Source of the DNA: an uncultured Cardiobacterium sp.
GTDB taxonomy: Bacteria > Pseudomonadota > Gammaproteobacteria > Cardiobacteriales > Cardiobacteriaceae
DNA: 64,000 nt
Direction: 5' to 3'
Assembly: GCF_938028825.1 (NCBI RefSeq)
Contig: NZ_CALIZP010000022.1
Span: forward strand, 62,001-126,000
Position numbers and translations under genes: made by a program. The notes beneath the pieces were generated by a model. It was given only the letters and a program-made list of their open reading frames with translations, had not been told where the DNA came from and searched no databases. Within the stretch, counting starts at the first letter, position 1, and each line of letters opens with the position of its first letter. Positions 22,918 through 30,324 of this stretch are shown piece by piece.

Positions 22918-23289
22918 ATGGCAAGTCTGAGCCAACTATATGAACTGGCAAGTAACATTGAACCGCAAAGCAGAACTGCTATAATCGCTTTGATTGATAT
23001 CAAGGCGGAGGAACAAATGGAGTCCGTTACTGCAAAGTTAGATTTGGTTCTGAATAAAATTGATGCATTAGATAAAAGAATTGATGCATTAGATAAAAGA
23101 ATTGATGCATTAGATAAAAGAATTGATGCATTAGACAAAAAAATTGATTCCAAGGTTGATTCTTTGGAAAAGATTTGTAACGCCAAGTTTGATTCCATTG
23201 AGAAACGACTTAGTTTCCTGCAATGGAGCATGATGGTCGGTTTTTCTGCCATTGCCTTGGTAGTTACCGTTCTTAAGCTGACACCTTAA
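22918..23289 (+). CDS. Coiled-coil protein with C-terminal membrane anchor
   Basis: 123 residues. Residues 33-95 are a continuous coiled coil built from heptads IDALDKR, four of them consecutive; residues 102-120 (SMMVGFSAIALVVTVLKL) form a membrane helix at the C-terminus. The protein would be tail-anchored, with a helical stalk in the cytoplasm. The heptads are encoded by 21-base tandem repeats, so stalk length could vary. AT-rich and simpler in codon use than its neighbours. Family unknown. Confidence 0.65.
   Translation: MASLSQLYELASNIEPQSRTAIIALIDIKAEEQMESVTAKLDLVLNKIDALDKRIDALDKRIDALDKRIDALDKKIDSKVDSLEKICNAKFDSIEKRLSFLQWSMMVGFSAIALVVTVLKLTP
23059..23142 (+). repeat. 21-base tandem repeat inside the coiled-coil gene
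   Basis: Three exact copies of a 21-base unit (starting ATTGATGCATTAG) at 23059-23121 and a fourth with three changes. The unit length keeps frame and adds one heptad per copy. Confidence 0.9.
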
Positions 23290-23336
23290 TCTTGAATCTT
23301 GTGCGCTCCGGCGCACCTCTTTCGCAGCACTGCTGC

Positions 23337-23404
23337 TCATCCATCCCACAGGGGAACACTTCCCCTGTGGGGGTGTTCCCTTTTTTCTTGAACAGGAGAA
23401 CACC
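23337..23404 (+). promoter_or_regulatory. Three-hairpin gene leader (before 23405 gene)
   Basis: CCCACAGGGG/CCCCTGTGGG; alternative GGGGAACAC/GGTGTTCCC followed by TTTTTT; and GGTGTTC/GAACACC, the last overlapping GGAG and reaching the start codon. Confidence 0.65.
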
Positions 23405-23665
23405 ATGTCCAAAACCTACACCTACCATCAGGACCCCGGCCACGGCTGGATCGAAGTCCCCATGCGTGAACTGCGCGACCTCGGCATCGCTGGGCGGATC
23501 ACTTCCTGGTCTTACAGGGAGGGCGAAACTGCTTACCTAGAAGAGGACAACGATGCATCGCTCTTCCTTGACACCATGCGTGCACATGACATAGCAGTTG
23601 AACTGATCAGGCGACACCGCGATAACTCTCCCATTCGCCATTATCACGACTACTGGGCAGACTAA
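23405..23665 (+). CDS. Conserved phage/element protein
   Basis: 86 residues from the ATG at 23405 (CAGGAG upstream). HGWIEVPMRELRDLGIAGRITSWSY...AYLEEDNDASLF resembles a small family frequent in phages and integrative elements (HGWL.V...DL..LGI...IS.YSY...YLEED.DA..F). Soluble and single-domain; no known function. Confidence 0.65.
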   Translation: MSKTYTYHQDPGHGWIEVPMRELRDLGIAGRITSWSYREGETAYLEEDNDASLFLDTMRAHDIAVELIRRHRDNSPIRHYHDYWAD

Positions 23666-23693
23666 TTTTCCGGGTTTGCGCCCCTCACCCCAC

Positions 23694-23830
23694 AGGGGAA
23701 CACATCCCCTGCGGCGGTGTTCTCCTCTTCATTCATGAACCCGCGCCGCGCCTTGCGGCGCGCATCCATCCCACAGGGGAACACTTCCCTGTGGTGGTGT
23801 TCCCTTTTTTTTCTTGAACAGGAGAACACC
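23694..23830 (+). promoter_or_regulatory. Two successive gene leaders, the first without a gene
   Basis: A leader at 23694-23735 (ACAGGGGA/TCCCCTG with GGTGTTC) is followed after about 30 bases by a complete leader at 23766-23830. Nothing coding separates them, so a gene between them was probably deleted, leaving an empty slot. Confidence 0.5.
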
Positions 23831-23992
23831 ATGGAAATCCAGATCCTCACCCTCGGCGACAATACTGACCGCTTTACCCAAGCCCTGCGCAACCAACTGC
23901 GCCGTGACTTTGGGCCGGGCATTGACCCCGCTGTTATTGAACCGCAAGCAGCTGCTACGCCTGCTGCAGACGATAGCGACGGGCAACCGTAG
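23831..23992 (+). CDS. Small unknown protein
   Basis: 53 residues from the ATG at 23831 with CAGGAGAACACC upstream. N-terminal half has an amphipathic helix (DRFTQALRNQLRRDFG); C-terminal half is Ala/Pro/acidic. No family recognised. Supported by the leader and ribosome site. Confidence 0.5.
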   Translation: MEIQILTLGDNTDRFTQALRNQLRRDFGPGIDPAVIEPQAAATPAADDSDGQP

Positions 23993-24045
23993 TGCCTCTC
24001 CTGCCCCAGACCATCACCCATGGTCTGAGGCAACCATCCTCAACC

Positions 24046-24099
24046 CGCAGGGGAAAATCCCCTGATGGGGCATTTCCCTGCGATTTTCGCGAGAAATCT
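24046..24099 (+). promoter_or_regulatory. Three-hairpin gene leader (before module D)
   Basis: CAGGGGA/TCCCCTG stem, alternative GGGGAAAAT/ATTTCCC, and GATTT/AAATC close to the start codon. Confidence 0.52.
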
Positions 24100-24309
24100 A
24101 TGAAATTTTTTATCTGGCTCATTAATGCCTTGAAAAAAGGCAACGAAAACCAGCGGAAACAGCTTGCCACCATGTTAAACACCCTGGCGGCCGTTATTTT
24201 GGTTCAGCTCACTTTCCAGGGGCGTGGATTCACCGCATTGTTCGGCTTAATCACTGCTTTTGGCATGTGGTATATTGCCTATCAAATCCTATCGGAGGAT
24301 AAATTATGA
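24100..24309 (+). CDS. Small membrane protein, module D first gene
   Basis: 69 residues: KFFIWLINALKKGNENQRKQLATMLNTLAAVILVQLTFQGRGF..LFGLITAFGMWYIAYQIL, with two hydrophobic helices after a short basic start. Closest to the module A protein (shared QRK-IAT/LAT, N-LA, Q-F, LIT, W--A--IL). Stop overlaps the next start (ATGA). It sits in the middle of operon F, whereas modules A and B start their operons. Confidence 0.72.
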   Translation: MKFFIWLINALKKGNENQRKQLATMLNTLAAVILVQLTFQGRGFTALFGLITAFGMWYIAYQILSEDKL

Positions 24310-24446
24310 CGTCCGGTGTAATCATGCTATATGTGGCTTCAGCCATCATGATCGTCATTGGCCTGGCTGCAATGGAGGCCAATCGCCAACGTATCCAGGA
24401 GGAAAAAGACAAAAGCAAGGCGGAAGATTCTTCCCGTCCGGCTTAA
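24306..24446 (+). CDS. Tiny single-helix membrane protein, module D second gene
   Basis: 46 residues: helix MLYVASAIMIVIGLAAM then EANRQRIQEEKDKSKAED, a charged tail. The LYV-A--MI--G---M/I-AN pattern is shared with the module A second protein (LYVVAVGMIIFGYLVIRAN). Coupled to the first gene by the ATGA overlap; ATCGGAGG upstream. Confidence 0.7.
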   Translation: MTSGVIMLYVASAIMIVIGLAAMEANRQRIQEEKDKSKAEDSSRPA

Positions 24447-24512
24447 TGTCCCATCCTTTCCGTACCTGAGCCATCGGGTACATCTTCGCAGCCCTCGCTG
24501 CACCTCACCAAC

Positions 24513-24576
24513 CCACAGGGGAACACTTCCCCTGTGGTGGTGTTCCCCTCTTCATCCATGAACCAAGGAGAACACC
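24513..24576 (+). promoter_or_regulatory. Three-hairpin gene leader (before mazEF)
   Basis: Same pairings as 23337 (CCACAGGGG/CCCCTGTGG, GGGGAACAC/GTGTTCCCC, GGTGTTC/GAACACC). The leader ends on an ATG at 24577 that would add 19 in-frame codons before the usual MazE start. Confidence 0.6.
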
Positions 24577-24633
24577 ATGCACCTCTACATTCATCATGGG
24601 TTATACTTCGGTAAAACCAAACCGGAGATTACC

Positions 24634-24897
24634 ATGCCCACCATCACCATCCGTAAAAGTGGCAATGCCAACATCGTATCCCTGCCGAAAGCCCTGCTGG
24701 AACAGCTGGGAGTCGGCATCGGCGATCGTTTCGATGTTGCCCTGCAAGACGACACCATCATCCTGAGTCCGTCCAAGACCAAGGTCAAACGTCTGACGCT
24801 GGAAGAGATTCTTGAAGGCGTCACACCCGAGACCTTCCAGACCGAGGAAGATCGCGAGTGGATGGACATGCGCCCCGTCGGGAAGGAGTTGCTATGA
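24634..24897 (+). CDS. mazE: MazE-like AbrB-fold antitoxin
   Basis: 87 residues from the ATG at 24634 (CCGGAGA upstream): PTITIRKSGNANIVSLPKALLEQLGVGIGDRFDVALQDDTIIL is the AbrB/MazE hairpin fold, then an acidic toxin-binding tail. An in-frame ATG at 24577, placed right after the element's leader, could give a 106-residue form; similarity starts at 24634, so that start is preferred. It overlaps the toxin gene by ATGA. Confidence 0.85.
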   Translation: MPTITIRKSGNANIVSLPKALLEQLGVGIGDRFDVALQDDTIILSPSKTKVKRLTLEEILEGVTPETFQTEEDREWMDMRPVGKELL

Positions 24898-25229
24898 GCC
24901 GCTACATCCCCGCCCGAGGCGACATCATCTACATCGATTTTGACCCGGCCATGGGCCGCGAGATTCAGAAACGCCGCCCGGCGTTGGTGGTCAGCGACCA
25001 GCTGTTGTCACGACAGACCGGCTTCGTGCTGGTATGCCCGATAACCTCCACCATTCGCGGCAACAATGCCGAGGTGGCCATCGATGGCGACATCATCCGT
25101 GGTGTGGCCATTTCCATTCAACTCAAATCATTGGATTACCGTGAACGTAACATTGAGTTCGTCGAAAAGGCGGACCAAACGGCGGTCGAGACAATGAGCA
25201 TGTTGTTGCAAGAACTGGTCGCCATCTGA
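24894..25229 (+). CDS. mazF: MazF/PemK endoribonuclease toxin
   Basis: 111 residues. YIPARGDIIYIDFDPAMGREIQKRRPALVVS has the conserved GDI and RPALVVS strands with the catalytic Arg of the PemK/MazF fold; VLVCPITSTIRGN and VAISIQLKSLDYRER complete it, with the second conserved segment near the Ser/Thr. Expected to cut mRNA at short sites. Start overlaps the antitoxin stop. It is embedded in operon F between two shared leaders, so it may stabilise the element. Confidence 0.9.
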   Translation: MSRYIPARGDIIYIDFDPAMGREIQKRRPALVVSDQLLSRQTGFVLVCPITSTIRGNNAEVAIDGDIIRGVAISIQLKSLDYRERNIEFVEKADQTAVETMSMLLQELVAI

Positions 25230-25281
25230 TCCATTGCACCTTCCGGTGCCTCTTCTGCGTCGCACCTTGCGGCGCGCATCC

Positions 25282-25348
25282 ATCCCACAGGGGAACACTT
25301 CCCCTGCGGTGGTGTTCCCCTTTTTCATTTCGAGCAAGGAGAACACCA
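25282..25348 (+). promoter_or_regulatory. Three-hairpin gene leader (before helicase gene)
   Basis: CCCACAGGGG/CCCCTGCGG, GGGGAACAC/GGTGTTCCCC then TTTTT, and GGTGTTC/GAACACC over the GGAG. Confidence 0.62.
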
Positions 25349-28087
25349 ATGTCCGATCATTTTTCCTCCAACGAATACTTTACCCCGGCACAACTGGCCG
25401 TACTGCGCGCCAATCACGCCAGTCCCCACAAAGATGATCCTTGGCCGGTCGTCCACCTGGCTATTCCCAGCCATGGCCATCATTGGCTCTTATCAGAAAT
25501 TGACGCCGACAACATCGCCTTCGGCCTATGCGACCTAGGCATGGGATTCCCTGAGCTGGGTTATGTTGACCTGAACGAGATTGTTGACGCCACTAGCTCA
25601 TTCGGCATTCCCTTGGTAAGCGACCGTGGCTTCAAAGCCGTCGCGCCGCTGTTCGAGTATGCCAAACAGGCCCTTGCCGCACAGCGCGTTGTCCTGACCT
25701 GGGAAGGCGCACCGCAAGGTGAGTCACCACCGGCAGACGAAATCCCCCTAAGGGATGATATTGTCACCGAGGTTATGCTGTCAGACGAGGATGAAACAGC
25801 CCCGGATGATGAGCCGGTCATGCCCCTGGCGCAGTTCCTTACCGACTTCCGCGAGCCGTTACTTGAGCAGATCAGCAAACAGACACCGGTCCTCTACGAC
25901 GGCACACACGCTGCCTGGCAGGACGCGGTTCTCGACGGCCTGAAACGCCAACCCTTTGCCGCGCAGCGCCATCGCATCCTTGCCTGCTATGCCGGGCTGG
26001 TCAAACACAATCTGCCGGCCATCTTTCTGAACGGCGAGATGGGCACCGGCAAGACGATGATGGGCATCTGCGTCTCCGCGCTGATGCAACGTGGTTACTC
26101 GCACAAACCCGTACTGGTCATTTCGCCGCCGCATTTGGTGTACAAGTGGCGACGCGAAATCCTCGACACCATTCCGGATGCCGTGGTTACTGTCATCAAT
26201 GGCAGCAACGCCATCCGCGCCCTGCGCCATTTCCGACAGCAACTGGGTGATGCCCGCCAAAGCGCGCGACCGCATTACCTGGTCATCGGCCGGGTACGGA
26301 TGCGCATGGGTTTCCACTGGCGTCCCGCCTATTGGGCGCGTCCTTATCGCTTTGTGGTTGAAAACCATGACGGCAAACGCGAGACCGGCAGTTATACCGC
26401 CATTGCCTGTCCGCACTGTGGCGCATACCGCTACGATGATGAAGAGCAAACCCCGCTGCGTGTGGAAACCCACCCGCACTGGGGCAAAGAACGGCGCGAG
26501 CACTGCAAACAATGCGGTGCAGCCTTATGGACGATGCGCCATCAAGACGATGGCGAAACGCCCTGCGACACGCGGGTGCGTAAATTCTGCCTGGGCTTGC
26601 CGGGTATCGGTCATGCCACCGTTGATAAACTGCTCGCGACCTACGGTGCGGCGATGCTGGAACGGATCATCGATGACAACATCTACGACTTCGTCAACCT
26701 GCAAACCGCTGAGGGCGGCTTCTTCTTCAGCGATCATCAAGCCGGACGCCTGGAAAAAGCGCTGGGACGGCAGGAGTTCGCCCTGCGCAGCGTCAGTTAC
26801 CAGCCGTCCGAGTTCATCAAACGCTATTTCCCACGCCTGGCCTTTTCGCTGGTGCTGGTTGATGAAGCCCACGAGTACAAAAACGCGGGCTCTGCCCAAG
26901 GGCAGGCAATGGCCGTACTCTGCAACCAGGCAGAAAAAGTACTGTGTCTCACCGGCACCTTAATGGGTGGCTACGCTTCCGACCTGTTTCACCTCCTGTT
27001 CCGGGCGATGCCGGGCGTCATGGCCAGACTGGGCTTTGCCGCCGATGCCAACAACAGCTTCGGCAAGGCAGAAACCCGCTTCATGCGCGACTATGGTTGC
27101 CTCATCGACATCATCAATCTCCGAAGCGATGACGGCGATTTTCGGACCTCGCGCGCGAAAAAGGCAACAAGCTCGACCCGCAAGGCACCGGGGTTTTCGC
27201 CACTCGGTATCGCCCGCTTTGTGCTGCCGTACACCGTGTTCATGCGCCTCAGCGACCTGGGGGACGGCATCTTGCCGGACTTCCATGAAGAGACACGCCT
27301 TGTCGACATGCCGCCAGCGATGGCGGAAGCGAACCGCATCCTCACCCTGCAACTGCAACAGGCACTGCGTGCGGCCATCGTCCGGCGCGACTTTACCTTG
27401 ACCGGTGTCGTCATCAATGCCTTGCTGCGCTGGCCGGAAACCTGTTTCCGGGCTGAGACCGTGACGCACCCGCGTGACCGGCATGACGTGTTGGCCAAGG
27501 TCGATGCCCTGTTTGCAGCGGATGAGGCGACGCCGAAGGAAGCCGATGTCATTGACGTCTGCCTTGCTGAAAAAGCGGCGGGACGTAAAGTCATCGTCTA
27601 TACCACTTACACCGGCGGCCATGACACCTCAACCCGGCTGCGCAACCTGTTGCAGGCCCATGGGTTGAGTGTGGCGGTGCTGCGCTCCACCGTTGGCAGC
27701 GATGCCCGCGAAGACTGGATCAATGAACAGGTCGAACGTGGCATTGACGTGCTCATCACCAATCCTGAGCTGGTGAAAACCGGGCTCGACCTGCTCGCTT
27801 TCCCGACCCTCTACTTCGCCCAAATAGGCTACAACGTCTACACCGTCGCCCAGGCTTCGCGCCGCAGCTGGCGCATCGGCCAGCAAGAGACAGTCAAGGT
27901 CTATTACGCCTGCTATGCCGGCAGTGCCCAAGTGCAGTGCATGGAACTGATGGCACGCAAAATCAAGACAGCACTCTCCACCATGGGGGTGATGCCAGAA
28001 ACCGGTCTCGACGCCTTCATCGAAGACGAAAGCAGCGAGAGCTCGATCACCGAAGCGCTGGCGAAGCAGCTGCTCGGTCGCGCCTAA
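25349..28087 (+). CDS. DUF2958-SNF2 family helicase-like ATPase
   Basis: 912 residues. Residues 10-90 match DUF2958 (PWPVVHLAIP...WLLSEIDADNIAFGLCDLG...LGYVDLNEI). An acidic linker follows. The ATPase core has Walker A GEMGTGKT near 229, DEAH near 505 after an inserted zinc-ribbon pair (CPHCG near 353, CKQCG near 385), LTGTLMGG near 530, and C-terminal helicase motifs TNPELVKTGLDLLAFP and QASRRSWRIGQ. So it is an SNF2-type translocase with a zinc-containing insert. DUF2958 is usually a stand-alone element protein; fusion suggests they work together, possibly on element DNA. Substrate unknown. Confidence 0.85.
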   Translation: MSDHFSSNEYFTPAQLAVLRANHASPHKDDPWPVVHLAIPSHGHHWLLSEIDADNIAFGLCDLGMGFPELGYVDLNEIVDATSSFGIPLVSDRGFKAVAPLFEYAKQALAAQRVVLTWEGAPQGESPPADEIPLRDDIVTEVMLSDEDETAPDDEPVMPLAQFLTDFREPLLEQISKQTPVLYDGTHAAWQDAVLDGLKRQPFAAQRHRILACYAGLVKHNLPAIFLNGEMGTGKTMMGICVSALMQRGYSHKPVLVISPPHLVYKWRREILDTIPDAVVTVINGSNAIRALRHFRQQLGDARQSARPHYLVIGRVRMRMGFHWRPAYWARPYRFVVENHDGKRETGSYTAIACPHCGAYRYDDEEQTPLRVETHPHWGKERREHCKQCGAALWTMRHQDDGETPCDTRVRKFCLGLPGIGHATVDKLLATYGAAMLERIIDDNIYDFVNLQTAEGGFFFSDHQAGRLEKALGRQEFALRSVSYQPSEFIKRYFPRLAFSLVLVDEAHEYKNAGSAQGQAMAVLCNQAEKVLCLTGTLMGGYASDLFHLLFRAMPGVMARLGFAADANNSFGKAETRFMRDYGCLIDIINLRSDDGDFRTSRAKKATSSTRKAPGFSPLGIARFVLPYTVFMRLSDLGDGILPDFHEETRLVDMPPAMAEANRILTLQLQQALRAAIVRRDFTLTGVVINALLRWPETCFRAETVTHPRDRHDVLAKVDALFAADEATPKEADVIDVCLAEKAAGRKVIVYTTYTGGHDTSTRLRNLLQAHGLSVAVLRSTVGSDAREDWINEQVERGIDVLITNPELVKTGLDLLAFPTLYFAQIGYNVYTVAQASRRSWRIGQQETVKVYYACYAGSAQVQCMELMARKIKTALSTMGVMPETGLDAFIEDESSESSITEALAKQLLGRA

Positions 28088-28138
28088 CCCACCGGCCGCA
28101 AGGCCCTCATTGGCGGTAACGCCACCACCGGGTCACAA

Positions 28139-28211
28139 GACCCATTCCCTGACGGGGCAGTCCCCCGTTGGGGGATTGCTCCTTTTTTTCATGCAAACAA
28201 AGGAGTTATTT
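28139..28211 (+). promoter_or_regulatory. Three-hairpin gene leader (before 28212 gene)
   Basis: ACGGGG/CCCCGT-type stem, GGGGCAGTCC/GGATTGCTCC with G-U pairs, and CTCCTTT/AAAGGAG over the ribosome site. Confidence 0.6.
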
Positions 28212-28885
28212 ATGCCAAATTGGGTAGCCAATTCTGTCCGCTGCGACAACCTCGAAGTCCTGGGCAAACTGCGTGATTTTAACCGCATCATCCCGATGCC
28301 GCTGGCACTGGAAAAAACCGAGAGCGGCTCGAACAGCGGCCATTACGAAAGGCTGATTTTCGACGGTCTGACCTTTCGGGACATCATCCAGCCGGAGAAT
28401 GCCCCACCCAGTTTCCTACGATTTGGGCAAGACGACTACGGCAATACTTACAACATTTGCCAACCCATGCTGCTTGCCAAGTGGCTGCCCCTGGCACGCC
28501 GCTATCACCTCTGCCGCAGCCTCTACGGTTACGCGACCTGGTACGACTGGTGCGTGGACACTGGGGTACGAAATGGAACAGTCATCAATTTCGTCTGGGA
28601 AGTGATGCCAGCTGTACCTTCGAAACGGCCTGGACACATCCTGGTCCCATTATCGAGGCGCTGTCACGGCAACATCCGCAGCTGGTACTTGAAGTCAGCT
28701 ACGCCGATGAAGACATCGGTATTAACGCTGGACGCTATTCCATCAAAAATGGCAAGTGGTTTGATGCCGGCTGGGTGCTTGACGGCAGCCGCGAAGCCTA
28801 TGAGATTGCTTTTGCGTTGTGGGGCGGTGAGGAAGATTACCGCTGGGATGGAGCGCTACACCACTACGTCTATGACGATGACTGA
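28212..28885 (+). pseudogene. Api92/YubB-like (DUF1281) gene with a one-base deletion
   Basis: The start MPNWVANSVRCDNLEVLGKLRDFNRIIPMP and a later GYATWYDWCVD...WGTKWNSHQFRL are the Api92/YubB ferredoxin-like pattern. Between them the frame breaks at 28559-28560: adding one C restores DWCVDHWGTKWNSH and a product of about 225 residues ending YVYDDD. AAGGAG precedes the ATG. The rest of the sequence is well preserved, so the defect is recent or a sequencing error. A decayed second copy lies at 29930-30318. Confidence 0.7.
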
Positions 28886-28890
28886 GCAAC

Positions 28891-28919
28891 AAAAAAAGCG
28901 CCTACGGGCGCTTTTTTTC
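28891..28919 (+). terminator. Intrinsic terminator of operon F
   Basis: AGCGCC-TACG-GGCGCT with flanking A and T runs, six bases after the last stop codon; could work in both directions. Confidence 0.85.
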
Positions 28920-28961
28920 TGAATATTTTGGAATGATTAACGACTGCTAGCGATAGGGAAA

Positions 28962-29552
28962 TCAAGTGGTCTGCGCCAATTTGTCAAGTGTTTTTTCTTC
29001 CTTTCGCAGTGCCTCATATAAAGCGGTTTTACCGACTTTGATTGCGGCGGCGGCTTCCCTGACTTTCAACCCCTTCGCCATCAGCTGCTTCGCCTTTTCC
29101 AGTTTTGCCAGCGTCATGACCGGCTGTCTGCCACCCTTGCGTCCTCTTGCCTTGGCTGCAGCCAATCCGGCGATGGTGCGTTCCCGGATTCTGCTGCGTT
29201 CATAGTCGGCCAATATCGCAAAAATGTGGAAAATCAGCTTACCTTCAGAAGTGCGGGTGTCGAAGTTGGCGTCTGTGAGCGAATGGAAGGCTATGCCTCG
29301 TTGGCGTAAATCTTCGATGATCTGAATCAGATGCGCGGTGGAGCGACCGAGTCGGTCTATCTTCCATACCACGAGGGTGTCGCCTTCTCGCAGGAAGGCG
29401 AGTGCGTCATCCAGCCCCGGCCGTTTGTCTTTTGCACCACTCACCACATCGGAAAAAATGCGGTAACACCCCGCCTTCTTCAGGGCATCTTCTTGCAGAT
29501 GTAAATTCTGATCAGCAGTTGAGACTCGTGCATACCCGATCATCGTGCTCAC
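28962..29552 (-). CDS. Serine recombinase (resolvase/invertase)
   Basis: 196 residues if it starts at the GTG 29552, which AGGAGG precedes at six bases; ATG 29543 gives three residues fewer. GYARVSTADQNLHLQEDAL contains the catalytic Ser, KIDRLGRSTAHLI the conserved Arg residues, then the E-helix ADYERSRIRERT and a C-terminal Hin-type helix-turn-helix (GLKVREAAAAIKVGKTALYEAL). Tn3-type resolvase length. The res-like array lies immediately upstream. It may resolve cointegrates or dimers of the element. Confidence 0.92.
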   Translation of the reverse strand: MSTMIGYARVSTADQNLHLQEDALKKAGCYRIFSDVVSGAKDKRPGLDDALAFLREGDTLVVWKIDRLGRSTAHLIQIIEDLRQRGIAFHSLTDANFDTRTSEGKLIFHIFAILADYERSRIRERTIAGLAAAKARGRKGGRQPVMTLAKLEKAKQLMAKGLKVREAAAAIKVGKTALYEALRKEEKTLDKLAQTT

Positions 29553-29566
29553 AACCATCCTCCTTT

Positions 29567-29668
29567 TGTCCGTCAACTGTCCGTTATTCTAATGTGTCCG
29601 ACAAACGTCGTAAAGGCGCATTTACCGGACACATTTGCCTTGTCCGGCAAACGGTCGTTTGGCGGACA
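29567..29668. other. Probable res site with three subsites
   Basis: Repeated TGTCCG/CGGACA units: site I is a 28-base near-perfect palindrome at 29641-29668 (TGTCCG...GTTTGGCGGACA), site II spans 29595-29631 with inverted TGTCCG/CGGACA, and site III has two direct TGTCCG at 29567 and 29578. The three-site layout beside a divergent resolvase gene is typical of Tn3-family res. Confidence 0.7.
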
Positions 29669-29929
29669 GCGCTTCGGGTTACCGAAGGTTGCACCTTCTT
29701 GGCGACTCTCCGCATTGCAAAGGATCAAGCACTGACAGATCTTTCTCGTTGCAACCTTGGCAAATTTCATACGTGCCGACGACTGTACTGCTTGAGATAC
29801 ATGAGAAGTTTCTTGCACTGTGAGGGGAATTTTCCGATACCGCACTTGAAACAGTAGCATCCTTCACTTGAGATATCGGTAGGAAGATTGGGTAGCGTCG
29901 CCGTGCGTTTCTATCTCTGCCACAAGCTC

Positions 29930-30318
29930 AAGGGCCTATTGACTGGTACAGCTGGTGTTTGAGTAACTGGGGAAGCCGTCCAAACTTGAATATTTCCCTC
30001 TGGACCACGCGGAGTGTAATTACATCTTCAAGACGGTGTGGGTCTAACGGTTCACCTTCATAGAAACCTTGTCCAGCCATTATCCAGGGGCAAAGCCCGT
30101 GCTTGATTTTGCCGAAGAATTTCTGGGCGAGACACCGGGCAGTACACGATACGTAACAGCGGCCGAGTGGGATCAGAAATGTTTGCAGAAGGGCTTCTGA
30201 TTACCAATTTTCGCTATGAGGCGGTGATGGTGATTACCGCTGGGACGATGCACAACAGACCTACGTCTTCGTCGATGACGAAGAAGAGGAAGATCCTGAT
30301 GACATGACAGACGCGTGA
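29930..30318 (+). pseudogene. Decayed second Api92/YubB-like gene
   Basis: Three frames each retain pieces of the family: DWYSWCLSNWGSRPNLNI near 29938, TFIETLSSHYPGAKPVLDFAEEF near 30050, and GDGDYRWDDAQQTYVFVDDEEEEDPDDMTDA to a TGA at 30316-30318, parallel to GGEEDYRWDGALHHYVYDDD of the 28212 gene. Several frameshifts and stops and no start. A remnant of a duplicated or older copy. Confidence 0.6.
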
Positions 30319-30324
30319 GTGCTG

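Noticed and set aside
23059..23142. Short regular repeats that might suggest a CRISPR array
   Set aside because: The units are directly adjacent without spacers, stay in frame and encode coiled-coil heptads.
13276..28211. Recurring GC-rich hairpins as ordinary terminators or REP elements
   Set aside because: They sit at a fixed place just upstream of start codons, and many extend pairing to the ribosome site; a simple terminator or REP explanation does not account for that, though some may also terminate.
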